In this document: piece by piece, positions 35,977 to 47,640 of the stretch | Position numbering within the stretch: position 1 is the first letter of the stretch | Layout: every line of letters starts with the position of its first letter | NCBI GenBank assembly: GCA_936450465.1 | Contig: OW388289.1 | Span: forward strand, 78,976,593-79,040,592 | DNA: 64,000 bases | Source of the DNA: Gibbula magus | Taxonomy: Eukaryota > Mollusca > Gastropoda > Trochida > Trochidae | Direction of reading: 5' to 3' | Position numbers and translations under genes: made by a program | The notes under the pieces: model-generated | What the model was told of the DNA's origin: nothing | Seen by the model: only the letters and a program-made list of their open reading frames with translations | Database searches by the model: none

Positions 35977-38164
35977 AATTACAGTTAAGACATTGTTGTT
36001 TTTGTTAGATGATTGATATATACAATTTGTATTTTATATTTATCAAGAGAACTACAGCTTTTGTCGAATATTTAACATGAACAAACTATATTTTACTGCT
36101 GTTTTAACTTGGTACATTTTTCTTTTTCAAGGTCACAATGACACATGTTGACTATATTGATCTGATATTTGAAATTTAGGATTGTTATTTCTCTATTTGT
36201 CTAAGCTTGCTCTATGAAATATATAACTCAGTTCAAGAAAGTACTTTCAGGGATCAACCTTTCTCTTTGATCATTTATTATTGATCCCATTAGGTTTTAA
36301 ATTTAGTCTACTCCCGTCAGTGTTACTAGTTGAATGAAGTTATATCAACATGGTGATGAACTTACAAAATCAGTGGTTACAGCTACGCCAATTATATTAT
36401 TACTTCATAGTGTAACTGATAAGTCTTTGAATAGTGTAATTGCGTACAATGTTATACTAATTAATACTAATTAATATTGCTGAAGTAGTATTTTATTACA
36501 GCCTAATGTTGATTGTTCATTGCATGATTTGGTCAATAATATAGCAGTGTACCAAAGGATCAACAGATATGCTCTTGTTTCAGAGAAATAATCCATATTC
36601 CCATCCATTAAATCGGGTTACATGAATAGAATTAATAGAATCTTGTCGCTTTTCAATGTGAGCACTGAATTGGGTGTCTCCTGTGGCATTACAGTGTTAC
36701 ATAATCGTTTTGATCTTTGACATTGGCTTTTGCTCTTTTGTTTATGTGTAAAGCAGAAGAGGCCATTCATATATACACTCAAAGTGCTGCCAAGATCAGT
36801 TAATTGTATATTTCATCGTGTATTGGTGCTTTAGCTGATAGAACTGTAAATGGGGTCCACAAATTCACATTGAATAAAGTGGCTGAACAATTAAACTGTT
36901 TTGGATATTCTATTAATTATAGATTGCAGTAGGTACCTAAATTACATCTATGATCAAATTTTAATGTTTAAAGGAAAACTATATATTGGTGTTATGAGAA
37001 TGTATTTTATCGTAAGAAACATTTATATGTAACAACTACATTGACAATTTACTAATTGTAACACTTAATAAATGAATAATGATCAGAATGGTTACTGCAC
37101 GTGATCCACCAATTTCTAAGACAAATGAAACTAAGAAAGACTGACAGCTTCCGCAGGCATTATTGATAATATGGGATACAATATCGATTATCAATTAGAA
37201 AGTTACGGATTCCTTTCATAATTTATCATATGTGAGTCCTTGATTATCTTAAGACAAATCTAGCGATAAATTAAAACAGACATGAGATACAAATAGTGAT
37301 ATATCAGTATAATTCCATCGAAATGAACTTATGACACTGAACCTGTGTATGAAAAGATTAGTTATTATCATTTCATCTCATCTATGTGGATGTGAAAGCT
37401 GTGCGTAGTCGTGGGAACATACACTATCAATTTCTAAATACATGATAACCTTGTTCGTGGGGTAGATAAAATCAAAAGTAATAATGTCAACCCCTTACGA
37501 CAGACAGAAAACTAGTATGTATTTATCTTTGAATGATAAGGTGATTATAATTAAGTGTGATACGTACAGTTGTTAGAGGAGGAGAATACTAGTATAACTA
37601 TAAAACATATATACTCCACACCAGTACCTTTACGAGGGAAACATACTTAGTCTTCAAATTGGTTTTTACTATTTTGTCAACAACAAAAATCGTCGGTGAC
37701 ATTTTAACGGTAATATCATATATCACATTATATCATATCATATGACTCGACAAAATAAATCAATGTTATTTTGGACAAATAGTTTATAACAAAATTGGAA
37801 TCAACATTGAAATTCTGATTATAACGATTGTGGCGTTAATAATCAAGTTCACAATATCTTTGGTATGTCTGTGTATCTTTGAGATAATTAGTTCCAGTAA
37901 CTGTGTATTGCTACACACCACAATGAATTTCAGCAGTAATCAGTTGTTGACAATCTTGTTCTATAACATTATGGCCGTTCGAACAACAAAACAAAGCATC
38001 ACCAGCCAGGTGTTTGTTGCATGAATGCTCAAGTGCGTTACATTATACCATTATATATGCGTTGAATCTCCGCTCATTATGTTCAGGAAAATATTAAAAT
38101 GTTGACATTTATAGTATGAATAGCAACCATAAATAAATCTAACAAGTAAAAAGGTGGGCCAGGC
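35977..38164. other. No gene seen
   Basis: AT-rich, collinear with copy B apart from small indels (for example an extra TAATACTAAT unit near 36460). Confidence 0.5.
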
Positions 38165-38613
38165 TCCTTTATATCCCCGACTGTTAAAGTTTGACATTTT
38201 TATTTTAGTGTCTGCACACTTAAGGATTGCTAAGATTAAAGTGTTTGTGAAAAGGGTAGGACGAGAAATTTTAGTCCAAAATACGAAATCGAGTTTTTCT
38301 TTATTATTTCGCTCTGTACCTCTCTTAGTGGTGAAGAAGAGGTGTGCCAAATTTAATATGGGTGATGATAAATAGTTTTTCTGTAATCGATCGGACATTT
38401 TAGCTTCGAATATGACTAATTAAAACTAATTTAAAAATCGCCAAAAAAATCACCAATTCGGATTAAATGTCTCACTGCACCTATTCTAGTGGTGAAGAAG
38501 ACATGTGAAAAGGATGAGATGAATAGTTTTTCTGCAATTGATCCGACAGGGCGGAAGGACGGACGGAATCGTTGGTATAACTAGATACCCCAAACGGTTG
38601 GTCGGAGGTATAA
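38165..38613. mobile_element. Minisatellite element with GGACGGACGG end (copy A)
   Basis: From TATATCCCCGACTGTTAAAG to ACCCCAAACGGTTGGTCGGA GGTATAATA. The ends form an imperfect inverted repeat (TATATCCCCGAC/GTCGGAGGTATA). Inside are two units with TAGTGGTGAAGAAGA, TAGTTTTTCTGTAATCGATC and AATCGCCAAAAA.ATCACCAA. A GGACGGACGGAATCGTTGGT run precedes the right end. It is non-coding and present in copy B at about 63270-63737. Confidence 0.6.
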
Positions 38614-38615
38614 TA

Positions 38616-38891
38616 CAGCTGCTGAACAAAAGTTTGTTACTTTGCTATGTTAACATGACTTTGGAGACTTAAGACACAAACACATGGTTGCATTGTAGCA
38701 CTATTTGGTATCAAAAGAAAGTACATCCAATAAGGAATAGTAATCCATTGTGTTTGTCTGTTTGTTCCAATTTTAACATGATTTGACTACCTTATTATGA
38801 GTAGAAAAGACCACATTTATAAGATTTTTGGAAAATAATGAAACAAATGTTACGAGTGTTGTGAATGTTACAAACTTTTGTTCAGCAGCTG
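38616..38891. mobile_element. MITE, 25 bp perfect inverted repeats
   Basis: CAGCTGCTGAACAAAAGTTT GTTAC (38616-38640) and its exact reverse complement (38867-38891) bound a 276 bp element, with TA on both sides. This fits a Tc1/mariner-type non-autonomous element. The body has no coding capacity. The right end of duplicon A falls in the middle of it (38773). Confidence 0.85.
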
Positions 38892-39381
38892 TAAAAGCTA
38901 AGCGAAAATCATGAATAAAACAGGAATACAGAGAAAGACATAACAACGAGGAGGTCAGCGGTAAAATTATTGAGCTGTTCAAAGACTGAATGATCTAGTC
39001 AGGTGGTGCATGCCTCGCATTCATCACAATCCTATTCATATAACTGATATCGCGAACAATTATTACCTTTATCACATAACGCAGCAATTTCTTCACTCAA
39101 TAAGGCCATCTGATGAACTATGTGTCAAAATCTGCATACAAATAGGTAAAAGCACGAACTACTTTTTAATAATTCCTTCCTTCCTGGTATAACCATATGC
39201 CTTTGGTTCTGTGCACAGTCATGATCATGTCTTATTCTTAGATATGCATGGCCTTATAGCTTTGTGTCTATGTTTATTAAGATTGTCTTGCAATCATATT
39301 AGAAATTCAAATGATTGCTTCATTTCATATAGGAATACGAATGAGTTACATGTGGGTACAGTTGTTTGAATTAAGATTGTT
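38892..39381. other. No gene seen
   Basis: AT-rich spacer without supported features. Confidence 0.5.
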
Positions 39382-40066
39382 TAGCTCATCAGGCCTAAAA
39401 GGCCCGATGGGCTTATGTCATGGAATGGCGTCCGTCCGTCAGTAAACTTTTCGCTTTTTCGACTTCTTTTCCAGAACCATTAAATGGGGTCACCGGGGTC
39501 ACATCCTTACAAACCTATTTTCATCTTCTTCTCCAGTTCCAAAAGGTCTAGAGAGCTGAGAAGTTGTGTGCAGACTTCTTGGCCATTGGGGATTCTAAAT
39601 TGTAGATTTCGTGACCCCATCACCCCAAATGGGGTCACCGGGGTCACATCCTTAAAAACCTATTTTCATCTTCTTCTCCAGTTCCAAAAGGTCTAGAGAG
39701 CTGAAAAGTTGTGTGCAGACTCCTTGGCTAATGGGGATTCTTAATTGTAGATGTTGTGACCCCCTGATCCCAAATTATGTGCAGACTCTTTAGCTAATGG
39801 GGATTCTAAATTGTAGATTTGGAGACCCTGGGGCCCCACAGAAAGGCCTCATAGGCCATGACATAAAAATATATTTTCTTCTTCTCCTCCAAAACAAAGA
39901 GACCTAGAAGGCTGTAATATTGTGTGCATACTCTTTAGCCAATGGGGATTCTAAATTGTAGATATGGTGACACTGTGGTGCCCCAAATAAGGGCCTCAAG
40001 CCATGACCTAAAAATCTATTTCAGTCTTCATCATTTAACAATTATTTTTTAAAAACTGATGAGCTA
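39382..40066. mobile_element. Inverted-repeat element with 145 bp minisatellite
   Basis: Inverted termini TAGCTCATCAG (39382-39392) and CTGATGAGCTA (40056-40066) continue imperfectly inward (CCCGATGGGCT/AGCCCATGG just outside). Inside, a CGTCCGTCCGTC run is followed by tandem units of period 145 starting AAATGGGGTCACCGGGGTCA (39482, 39627), with two further degenerate units. Each contains TTTTCATCTTCTTCTCCAG, TCTAGAGAGCTGA and AATGGGGATTCTAAATTGTA. It is non-coding; the open frame along 39484-39696 is the repeat itself. Confidence 0.75.
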
Positions 40067-41519
40067 CAGAGCCCATGGCTCTATTTTATTTCAGTTTCCT
40101 CTGTTATCTCATTCACGGGAAAATTGTCAACAAACATCAGTTTGAATGAGTTATCTCCCGTGCATATGGAATTTTAATTATGGTTAACCATTTTGGGAAA
40201 TGTGTCATTTGTAACAAAATTATCTTGATTTTATACATGTTCTTTATGACTGATGAGTTAATGAGTTTCATAAAATTTGAGTAGGTATTAATAAGTTCGG
40301 ACTCAATTTATTTGCACTTATTTACTCGGCTTGCATATTCATCCCCAATCACCAAATATATCATAATTACTAGTTTTCAATTAAAATATAGTAACATCAT
40401 TATGCATGTGCAGAAAACGAAACTAAACGTCCAATATACATGCACAGTAGTTATATGATCTATTACAAATTATCAACTCTACTTTTTTCAATTTGTCTGT
40501 TATAAATAAGATTCCAAAATTGCGTTTGACTCCTTGCCGCGCGTCAATCGCAATGCATTGTCCGGGTTTCGATCAGAAATCACTATTTTTTACCTTCATA
40601 TCGTCAATATACTAAGTCGACTGTCATCAAAATGGTATTGTTGGTAACAGTCGGTACGTCTCGATAAATTAACACGATTTATAACGTTTGGAATATGTGA
40701 CCCCAAACAACAGAATGGATGTACCTTTAATATTATTTAGAAATATTTATGATAGTTTACTTTGTTTTTAAACATTTCATATCAATATTGAACTATGTTT
40801 ATGGTGGTTTGTATCCCAATTCTTTAAGAACACTAAATAATTTTAAAATGTGAACACATTTTATACATACATGAGCATGACGGATGCAATGACAAACATC
40901 TGAAATGCACGTGTTCTCTTAGCACGTGAAAAGGTGCAGTGACAAAGTGCAGTGAAAAAGTGCATTTCGTGCAAGGTCTTCTAAGCTAACGAAGTGAGCG
41001 AATCAGTGTGAAACTGTTGAATGCATCTTCCTGAAGTGTTTCATTGAATTCAAATAATGAAGAATGTCAAATTTATAAACCAAACATTCGTTATGACTTG
41101 AGTGTCAGTTTGTGTGTTTGCAATTGAAAAGAAACAATGTCAAAGTGTCATTCAAACATGACTTTGCAGGCACGTTCACATGCACGCGAGCTCGCTCAAT
41201 TAAAAACAGTTTTATTGACGCTTTGACATCATTTTCTTCATTTTGTTCATTTTCTATTTAAACACACACAAACAAAACATTTCTACATGTACATGTTAGA
41301 ATGTCGCCCAGCCTTTAAATTCGTTGCGTTTTAAATAGAAGAAATGCATGTATTATGCTCTCGATTTCATTTCAAAGATGATGACAAACGCATTCGCTCA
41401 AATGTTCATCTCATACCAATTCCGCAAAACTGATTTGACACAATTTTCTATTTTGAAAATCACCATGCATGGCCACCAGCTATGTAACAACATGGAAACA
41501 TGGAAGACGTCCAACTTGT
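40067..41519. other. No gene seen
   Basis: AT-rich. A small cluster of GTGCA(G/T)TGA-like repeats lies at 40930-40970. Nothing supported. Confidence 0.45.
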
Positions 41520-42690
41520 AATCTGAACTTTTGGATTGCGTGAAAACCTCAAGGATACTATTAAAGTAGATGCTAAAGTGTTTGATGGAGCACCAATTGT
41601 CCACACACTGCCAAGAGTAGTATGTCATCCTTTAGAGAGTAAAGTGATCTCACATTTCAACAAACTGACTGTTTAAGCATAGACAGTGTATGGAACATCT
41701 ACAAGAAAGAGGTCTCTAGTCTGCAACCAGGGACAAAAGAGGCAAAGGTTCAAAACGCAACGTGTCAAACAAAACAAACTACCACAAATTATGTTTCTCA
41801 AAGACTCAAACAACAAACATTAACTGTTTTAAGTACTAACAGATTTGAGGCAGGTAATGAAGTGCACATAACATTAGGAAGAACAGTGTTTGCCAATGAC
41901 TGTGAATCAACATTTTAGTCAGATTAAAATGATACTAACACTAGACTTGTTCTCCATGTATAATATGCTTTATCAAGGCACATTCTTGTCAGCAAAATGG
42001 AAACATATGTGCCCGTGGTTCTGCTTGGTGTATTATTTGAGCTGAAACAAATCAACATAAGATAAAACGTTTGGTTGTCCATTGGTAAATGGCAAGAAAT
42101 ATACATTATATAATGTGAATGCCATTCATCAAGAGATACTTGTGCATTAGCTCTTTCTTTTCTCCATGCATTTACAGGACGTGACAGGAAAGAAAACGTA
42201 AAGGTAACAGAAGCTTTTATTTTCCAAAGCAGGATTCCCTACAAGCCGATTGACAGAGATGGGGAACAGTTTGCTCTGATAGAATGACTTGTGTGTATGA
42301 TGTATGACCACACCACCTCACTTGCCGAAGTGAATGTTGTTAAACAAGATTTATTCCACCGAGGAGAGCACACGGAACTCAATAATTTGTTTCCACCAAC
42401 ATACGATGCCCCTATTCGGCACACACATCGGGCCATCTACCAAGCAATAATGTAATTTTGCAGAGAAAAATCCTCCTAGCCCTCGGGATTTTGGATGTTA
42501 CCAAAAGGAAAATCATTGGTATCAACTATGGGTGAATATTCCAGAAGTGTCCAGGTCGTGCAGAACACTGGTGAAATGTTCGTGCAAAGTACAACCTGTG
42601 TGCTCAGGACATGCATTTGTAGGCATTCACAGTTGCAAATGGTTAGACTGTGTTTCTTGTCTCCCGAAACCAGGGGAGAGATATAGACCC
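41520..42690 (+). pseudogene. Decayed multicopy 'HAFTG(C/R)D' protein gene
   Basis: Pieces in changing frames, in order, match a protein type I recall as abundant and uncharacterised in invertebrate genomes, often with a PIN/XPG-like region. They are KVFDGAPIVHTLPR (about 41576), a VWNIYKKEV block (41680), NGKKYTLYNVNAIHQEI (42090), ALALSFLHAFTGRD (to 42185), FQSRIPYKPIDRDGEQFALI, a TGA stop (42285), LVCMMYD, NNLFPPTYDAPIRHTHRAIY (to about 42455) and a cysteine-rich end KCSCK...CSG..HSCKWLDCVSC (42567-42660). At least three frameshifts and several stops break it. No intron boundaries are seen, so it is a dead retro- or transposon-borne copy. The family assignment rests on memory of the motif order. 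Confidence 0.5.
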
Positions 42691-43195
42691 AAATTTTAGT
42701 CAAATTAGAATGAAACGTTGGTCAAATATTAGTGCAATATTGGACAAAGTTAGATACAATGGCCCAATTTCATTTGTAATGGTCCTAATGTGTTTCATGT
42801 CCCAAGAAACGTTGGAATAGACATCTAGATCATCAAATTTGAGTGAATGGAATTGTGGTCATTTGGAGGTGTCGGCGGCCATTATTAACGTCATATTGGA
42901 TTGTTGTGTTCCGTAATACACAAACACAATTTTTGTATGATCTTAATGTTTTCGTTGCCCCCCAAAAACCAAGACACCAAGATCATCACATTCGAATTGA
43001 TGGTTACAGAGTTATGATCATTGAGAGGTTTCGGCGGCCATCATGGACACCATCTTTAAAAAAAACACTTTTCCGGGGGTCCAACTTTGGTAAACTTTTA
43101 GTATGTCATAAATTTACTAAACCCTACCAGAATCAGTTAAGAAACCTTTTGCAGCAATTGTGTTGGGGTTGGGTGGTATTTTCCATATATTGACC
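42691..43195. repeat. Repeat block with GGCGGCCAT units
   Basis: Two related units about 157 bp apart carry GGTCATTTGGAGGTGTCGGC GGCCATTA (42858) and GATCATTGAGAGGTTTCGGC GGCCATCA (43015). The 116-codon frame across it reads through the repeat and is not a gene. It may be the 3' part of the element that carried the preceding pseudogene. Confidence 0.5.
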
Positions 43196-43244
43196 CGACT
43201 AATTAGTTTATTACTTAACATATACTTAACCAGGTGTTTCACTT

Positions 43245-43690
43245 AAAACAGCTGTTCCCCCTTCCGCAAGTCATCTTGGACCTTACACAATTAACTGTTT
43301 TGATTTATTATAAACTATATATATAAACTTCAAAATTTTTAAAATCAAGACCACTAAAATCGACTGATCAATGATCATTGGTGAAAATATGAAGAGAATC
43401 CAGTGAATAGTTCTTGAGATGTCCCACTGGAAATCTTAACAAGCCAGGCCAATATCGAAACATTCACTGTTACACCTGATGATGTTACCAAGGTCACCAA
43501 AATCTAATCAACAAAAGGTTATGTGTAAGATATTAAGAAAATCCGGTCAACGGTTCTTGAGACATACCACTGTCAAGGGTAAACTGGCAAAATCTTGAAA
43601 TGAAGGTCAAAGTAACAACGTCATTTTAGTCCTACCATCGAAGTACTAAGTTCAAGACCGCGATCTCCGAAAGCTTTATTTACTAGAGGT
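43245..43690. repeat. Minisatellite, about 142 bp x 2
   Basis: Two units share GAGAATCCAGTGAATAGTTC TTGAGATGTCCCACTG (43393) and the related GAAAATCCGGTCAACGGTTC TTGAGACATACCACTG (43535), with AAGGTCACCAAAATC between. A third partial unit precedes them. Confidence 0.6.
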
Positions 43691-43984
43691 GTCCGGATTG
43701 TTATATCAACCTCACACAGGTTGACATTGCTTGGCGTCAGTGCTGTCATGTTACCTAGTAGACGGAATTAATTCATTCACATAATAATATACGTTTAAAT
43801 GACTATTTCGTCAGGTTATCTAGGCTCCCATTCCACCTAACCGCAACCGATATGCGTCAAGTCGGTTCAAGCGGTCCCAGTAATTTAGCCGATCAATTTC
43901 AACAATTTTGAGTTTAAGGCTCCATTAAGCCGTTCCCGCTGTAACCAAAAGGGGATCTCACGTGCCTTTCCTTTGCCTTTCCTT

Positions 43985-44215
43985 GAGACAGAGTTGAAAC
44001 TGATATGATTGGTCTCATCGATCGCCAGTCGGTCTCCACACTCTCCAACTTTGGTACGACCGAATTGGCGATCTTCCATGTCAGTGACTATGACCATGCT
44101 GAAACAACCACGACAGTTACATGCGATCGATTTGCAACCAGTGCAACGGCTTGTGCGACCATGTCACGACAGTTGCAAGTTTTGTACAATTCGAGTACGG
44201 TCATTTTGCACGATT
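43985..44215 (-). repeat. Dispersed repeat, copy of 9960-10195
   Basis: The reverse complement aligns with 9960-10195 over about 200 bases. Notable shared blocks are CTGTCGTGACATGGTCGCAC and GACCAATCATATC. Overlapping 84-codon frames on both strands are not conserved in the other copy. Confidence 0.65.
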
Positions 44216-44427
44216 GTTTGGGTCCAAAGTGTAAAACGTTTGCAATTGTTATTCATTAAATAGCATTCGTGTCTGTAGAGGAGAGCTTTGGGACATCTAA
44301 GAAAGTAGTTCCGTCATATTTCACACATTTCACACTTGTATTCAACGATTTGGAAAAATTCAAACGAAAAAAATAGAACTTCTTTAAGAGACATTATGTA
44401 AGTTGTAGAAATTACAGAAACCCACAT

Positions 44428-44476
44428 TGTAGTCAACTTCTTTATTAAAATTAAAACAATGTTTCAGTGTAGATAC
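44428..44476. repeat. Fragment of CAACTTCTTTATT repeat family
   Basis: GTAGTCAACTTCTTTATTAA ...ACAATGTTTCAGTGTAGATA resembles the arm of the hairpin at 19804 (CAACTTCTTTATTGC...ACGTTTCGATGTAG) and 7171-7195. Confidence 0.5.
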
Positions 44477-44760
44477 AGAGACCGTTTCAAGAAAGTGACG
44501 ACATGCACCGGACAGTGTTCCCGACCATTCAAGAGTCGTGAGTATCTGTCAGCTTCAAAGTAAAAATCAAACTGAATTATGAACAGTTGCATTAGATATA
44601 GGTGTATATCGATATTGATGTATCATTTCAATATAGTGACCAAGTTTGACATATAGTGATCGTGTTTAGAGCATTGATTTGATTCACAACAGTAATCATG
44701 TTCCAGCATGAGATGTATTTATACACGCTGACACGATTGACTCCATGGACAAATTTAATA

Positions 44761-45143
44761 GCACAGCTCACTCATATACCCCCGTTTTATTATTGGTCAA
44801 ACACAAACATTTCAAAACAGGAAAAGGACATCAATGTTTAGTCTTTTGTATGAACATACACAGAAGTATTATGAAAGCAGAGTATATGTCTTCATAGGAA
44901 GTATGTCTTCATAGATACACTTGTAAGTGTGCTTTAGAAGTAAACGTCGAAAAACAGAGTAAATTTGGATAAATTATGCAAATGAGGGTATGAGACATAC
45001 AAAAGGCAGATGTACACATCATGGTGATGTACATATCAGGTTTCGTAAAATGTGAACAACTGTTTTCAGAATTATGAGAGGAACAATAACCGGACGTATG
45101 GACGGACGGACACGCTGACCGCTATATACCCCCGACTACTCCG
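44761..45143. mobile_element. Minisatellite-bearing element, copy 2
   Basis: It begins GCACAGCTCACTCATATACC like 11695, has the GACATCAATGTTTAG and TGAAAGCAGAGTAT blocks, about one and a half internal units (GCAAATGAGGGTATG, GTACACATCATGGTGAT), then GGACGGACGGACACGCTGAC and CTATATACCCCCGACTAC. The last inverted end (GGGGTATAATGATG) is missing. Fewer internal units than copy 1 shows copy-number change of the minisatellite. Confidence 0.75.
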
Positions 45144-45504
45144 TATATCATCTTTCAGCAATTCGTGTTGCCTAAACGCAATTGCATCATTTGTATATTA
45201 ATCTCTAGTTCTTCCTGTGCCATGCCATTCGTCCAGATATCTAGTGATGACATGAACATGTAAGATGTTATCTTAACACTCCCCTGGTATGTTAGTCACT
45301 TGCGTAAAATGTAGGTGAAAATCATCGTTGTATATGTCATATTACATTGACATACATTTTCCTGATATTCAAATATGTAACATACGGTCAATAGACAAAC
45401 GTTCTGTATATCAATATAGATTTATTGTTTATATATCTTACACGTATATGATAAAGTATGACAGTCTTTATGTCTTACTTAAAGATATATTTGTATATGA
45501 TTAT

Positions 45505-46165
45505 TATGACATCCGTCCGTCCGGTGATTCAGGACTAGAACTAAAACTTGCAATTGGTACGAGGAACAGTCATCATGTGAAGAGGGTGTTTCACTTTATT
45601 GATTTTTAGCCGTTTCCATGGAAATATCTTTTGAAATTTCCGGACCAGAACTAAAAGACCGTAAGGCATAAAATGCATATAGGGAACACTCATCATGAGT
45701 GGATGCACATTTTGGAGTTTTCAAATTCTTTGGAATTTATTTTATCTGTTTCCATGAAAACATTACTTAATATCATTTCCGAACCAGAACGAAAACATTG
45801 TAAGGCAAAGTTCAATGAGACTTGGTATGTCATCAAATGTAGATGTGCCTTTAGGGTTTTCAACTTCTTTGAAATTTTATTTGTAGTTGTTTCCATGAAG
45901 ACATACCATAACTTATTGTTTCTGAAACATAACTCAACAACTGTAAGACATAGCTCAATGAAACACGGCATGTTAATCATGTGAAGACGAGTTTGGTTTC
46001 TTTCGCTCTTTTCAGACTTTTATGTTTAGCCATCCATGGGAAAGCCATCTCCATCTTGATTCCGGAACAAAATCCCAAAATGCTTTTTTTTTTTTACAAT
46101 TTTACAATCTTGAAAACTGTAAGGCAGGTATTAATACAGCTTTTGGAAATACATATTTTTCTGTA
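45505..46165. repeat. Diverged minisatellite, about 140 bp units
   Basis: After CATCCGTCCGTCCGG, four to five related units follow. Each has a CCGGACCAGAACTAAAA-like start, GTAAGGCA, a CATCATGTG-like block, TTTTCAAATTCTTTGGAATT TTATTT and GTTTCCATGAAAACAT. Frames of about 100 codons here (45673-45984 and the opposite strand) follow the repeat and are not genes. Confidence 0.65.
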
Positions 46166-47309
46166 ACATAAATCCATTACGAACGGGTGATTTAGGACTT
46201 AAATAATTATAAAGCTCCATATCATTGTTCAATATGCTTTACACTTTTCTCGCTTGGTGACTCGGCCCTCAACTCGAATGTCTGCTTGTCTTTAAACAGC
46301 TTTCAGGTCTAGTGTTACTTTATAAAGTTTTGCTGATGAGAAGTGGCTAATACGCATGTACTTCCAAACACACACATAATTTATATCAAAAGTCGTCTAA
46401 ATATAATTTACAATACAAATAAATGATTTCCATTCAATACGTTTATTATGTGAGATAATAATCTTCAAGAGTCGTTAATGTAAATATTGAGTAGACCAAT
46501 AATCAGCAGAATTAACTCAAATTCATTCATTGTTTGCTCAATTTCTCACTCTAACCACAAGCTTTATATATTTTGACTGAAGTTTTATTAGAGCTATTTT
46601 GTGATAATATTACATGTACACTACTTTGAGCTTGCATATTTCTGATCAAATATTAAAACATATGTTAAGATGTGTGATTACTGTTATTCATCCAAATTTT
46701 GAACTGTCGAGATATTGTGTCAGTTACACTTCCAAACACTTCTTCTATGTATGGTTGAAAGCTTGTAACATTAATTAACAATTTTGAAATGACTATAGTA
46801 GTAAATGGTTTTCAATTTTGGATGTTCTCTATTTCGGATGTTTTGGTCAGCGACAATACATTTTGTTCTCGTTATAAATATATGTATAGTAATGGTAATG
46901 TATTTATGCATCAATTGTGAACTATTTTAACATATTAAATACCGGGCTTTATCAGTGAAATAAACTGACAAGTCAAACTGCTGGCATTTGTAACTGTTAC
47001 AAGTGACGATCTATTGAAACACATCAAAGTTATTTTAGTTACATGTTGTTGTGAATATTGTTATATAATAATAATGAAATACTTGATGGAGTTTGTCACA
47101 TACTAGGTTAATTTCGTACTGTGATATTCGCTGCAGTGGCACAAACGCAGCTTAGCATCATTTATATGTTCATTTCATCATTGAAACTTTGATTGCAACA
47201 ATAATCATGCTGTACATAGTTACATTTCCATTGGTTTTGTAAACCATGGCGATCTTACAGTAGATAAGATGAAAGAATCAGCTAACACATACAGGAATCT
47301 CCATCGTCG
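46166..47309. other. No gene seen
   Basis: AT-rich spacer; nothing supported. Confidence 0.5.
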
Positions 47310-47640
47310 TTCATAAATACCAGTCGCCAGTAAAAATAACAAAGTATATATCCTGAAATGCCAACTCTCCTGTGTAGCATACTTTCATGTATATATTTTC
47401 TATCACTTTGACCTTTTATCGTACCTACCTTACCGATTTTATTCGTTTATTATTCAAGAGGTAAATTATTTTCTCTATCAACGCTTTTGCTCGCACATTA
47501 ACTGGGTAGCAAATATCAGCACTATTTATTTGCAGAAACGACTTTTTCTACAGAGAGGGGGAACTGCAATGGTTGAAAATAACATTGGGTATCATATTTC
47601 ATAATAAATTGGTCAATGAGAAGAAAGTTAAAGGTAACAT
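47310..47640 (+). repeat. Old diverged copy of duplicon segment 27265-27540
   Basis: TTCATAAATACCAG, TATTCGTTTATTATTCAAGA and AACATTGGGTATCATATTTC align with the corresponding parts of 27265-27540, at clearly lower identity than copies A and B share. The intervening TTGCAGAAACGAC...GAGGGGGAACTG matches loosely. It ends about 50 bases before copy B starts. An open frame in A/B is not preserved here. Confidence 0.6.

Larger units (their letters stand above)
23458..38773 (+). repeat. Duplicon copy A (15.3 kb)
   Basis: This entire interval recurs in the same order and orientation at 47693-63896. Sampled by eye, substitutions are about 1-2%, plus many indels. It contains a dead mariner with nested MITE, a 67 bp tandem repeat, a SINE, a minus-strand LINE pseudogene, a hairpin, a minisatellite element and part of a terminal MITE. 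The right boundary (...TTTGTTCCAATTT at 38773) falls inside the MITE at 38616-38891, which is whole in this copy. No host gene is recognised inside it. Confidence 0.95.

Noticed and set aside
42843..43193. 116-codon plus-strand frame
   Set aside because: It runs across a tandem GGCGGCCAT-type repeat and has no family resemblance.
45673..45984. 103-codon frame with a 95-codon opposite frame
   Set aside because: Both follow a diverged 140 bp minisatellite.
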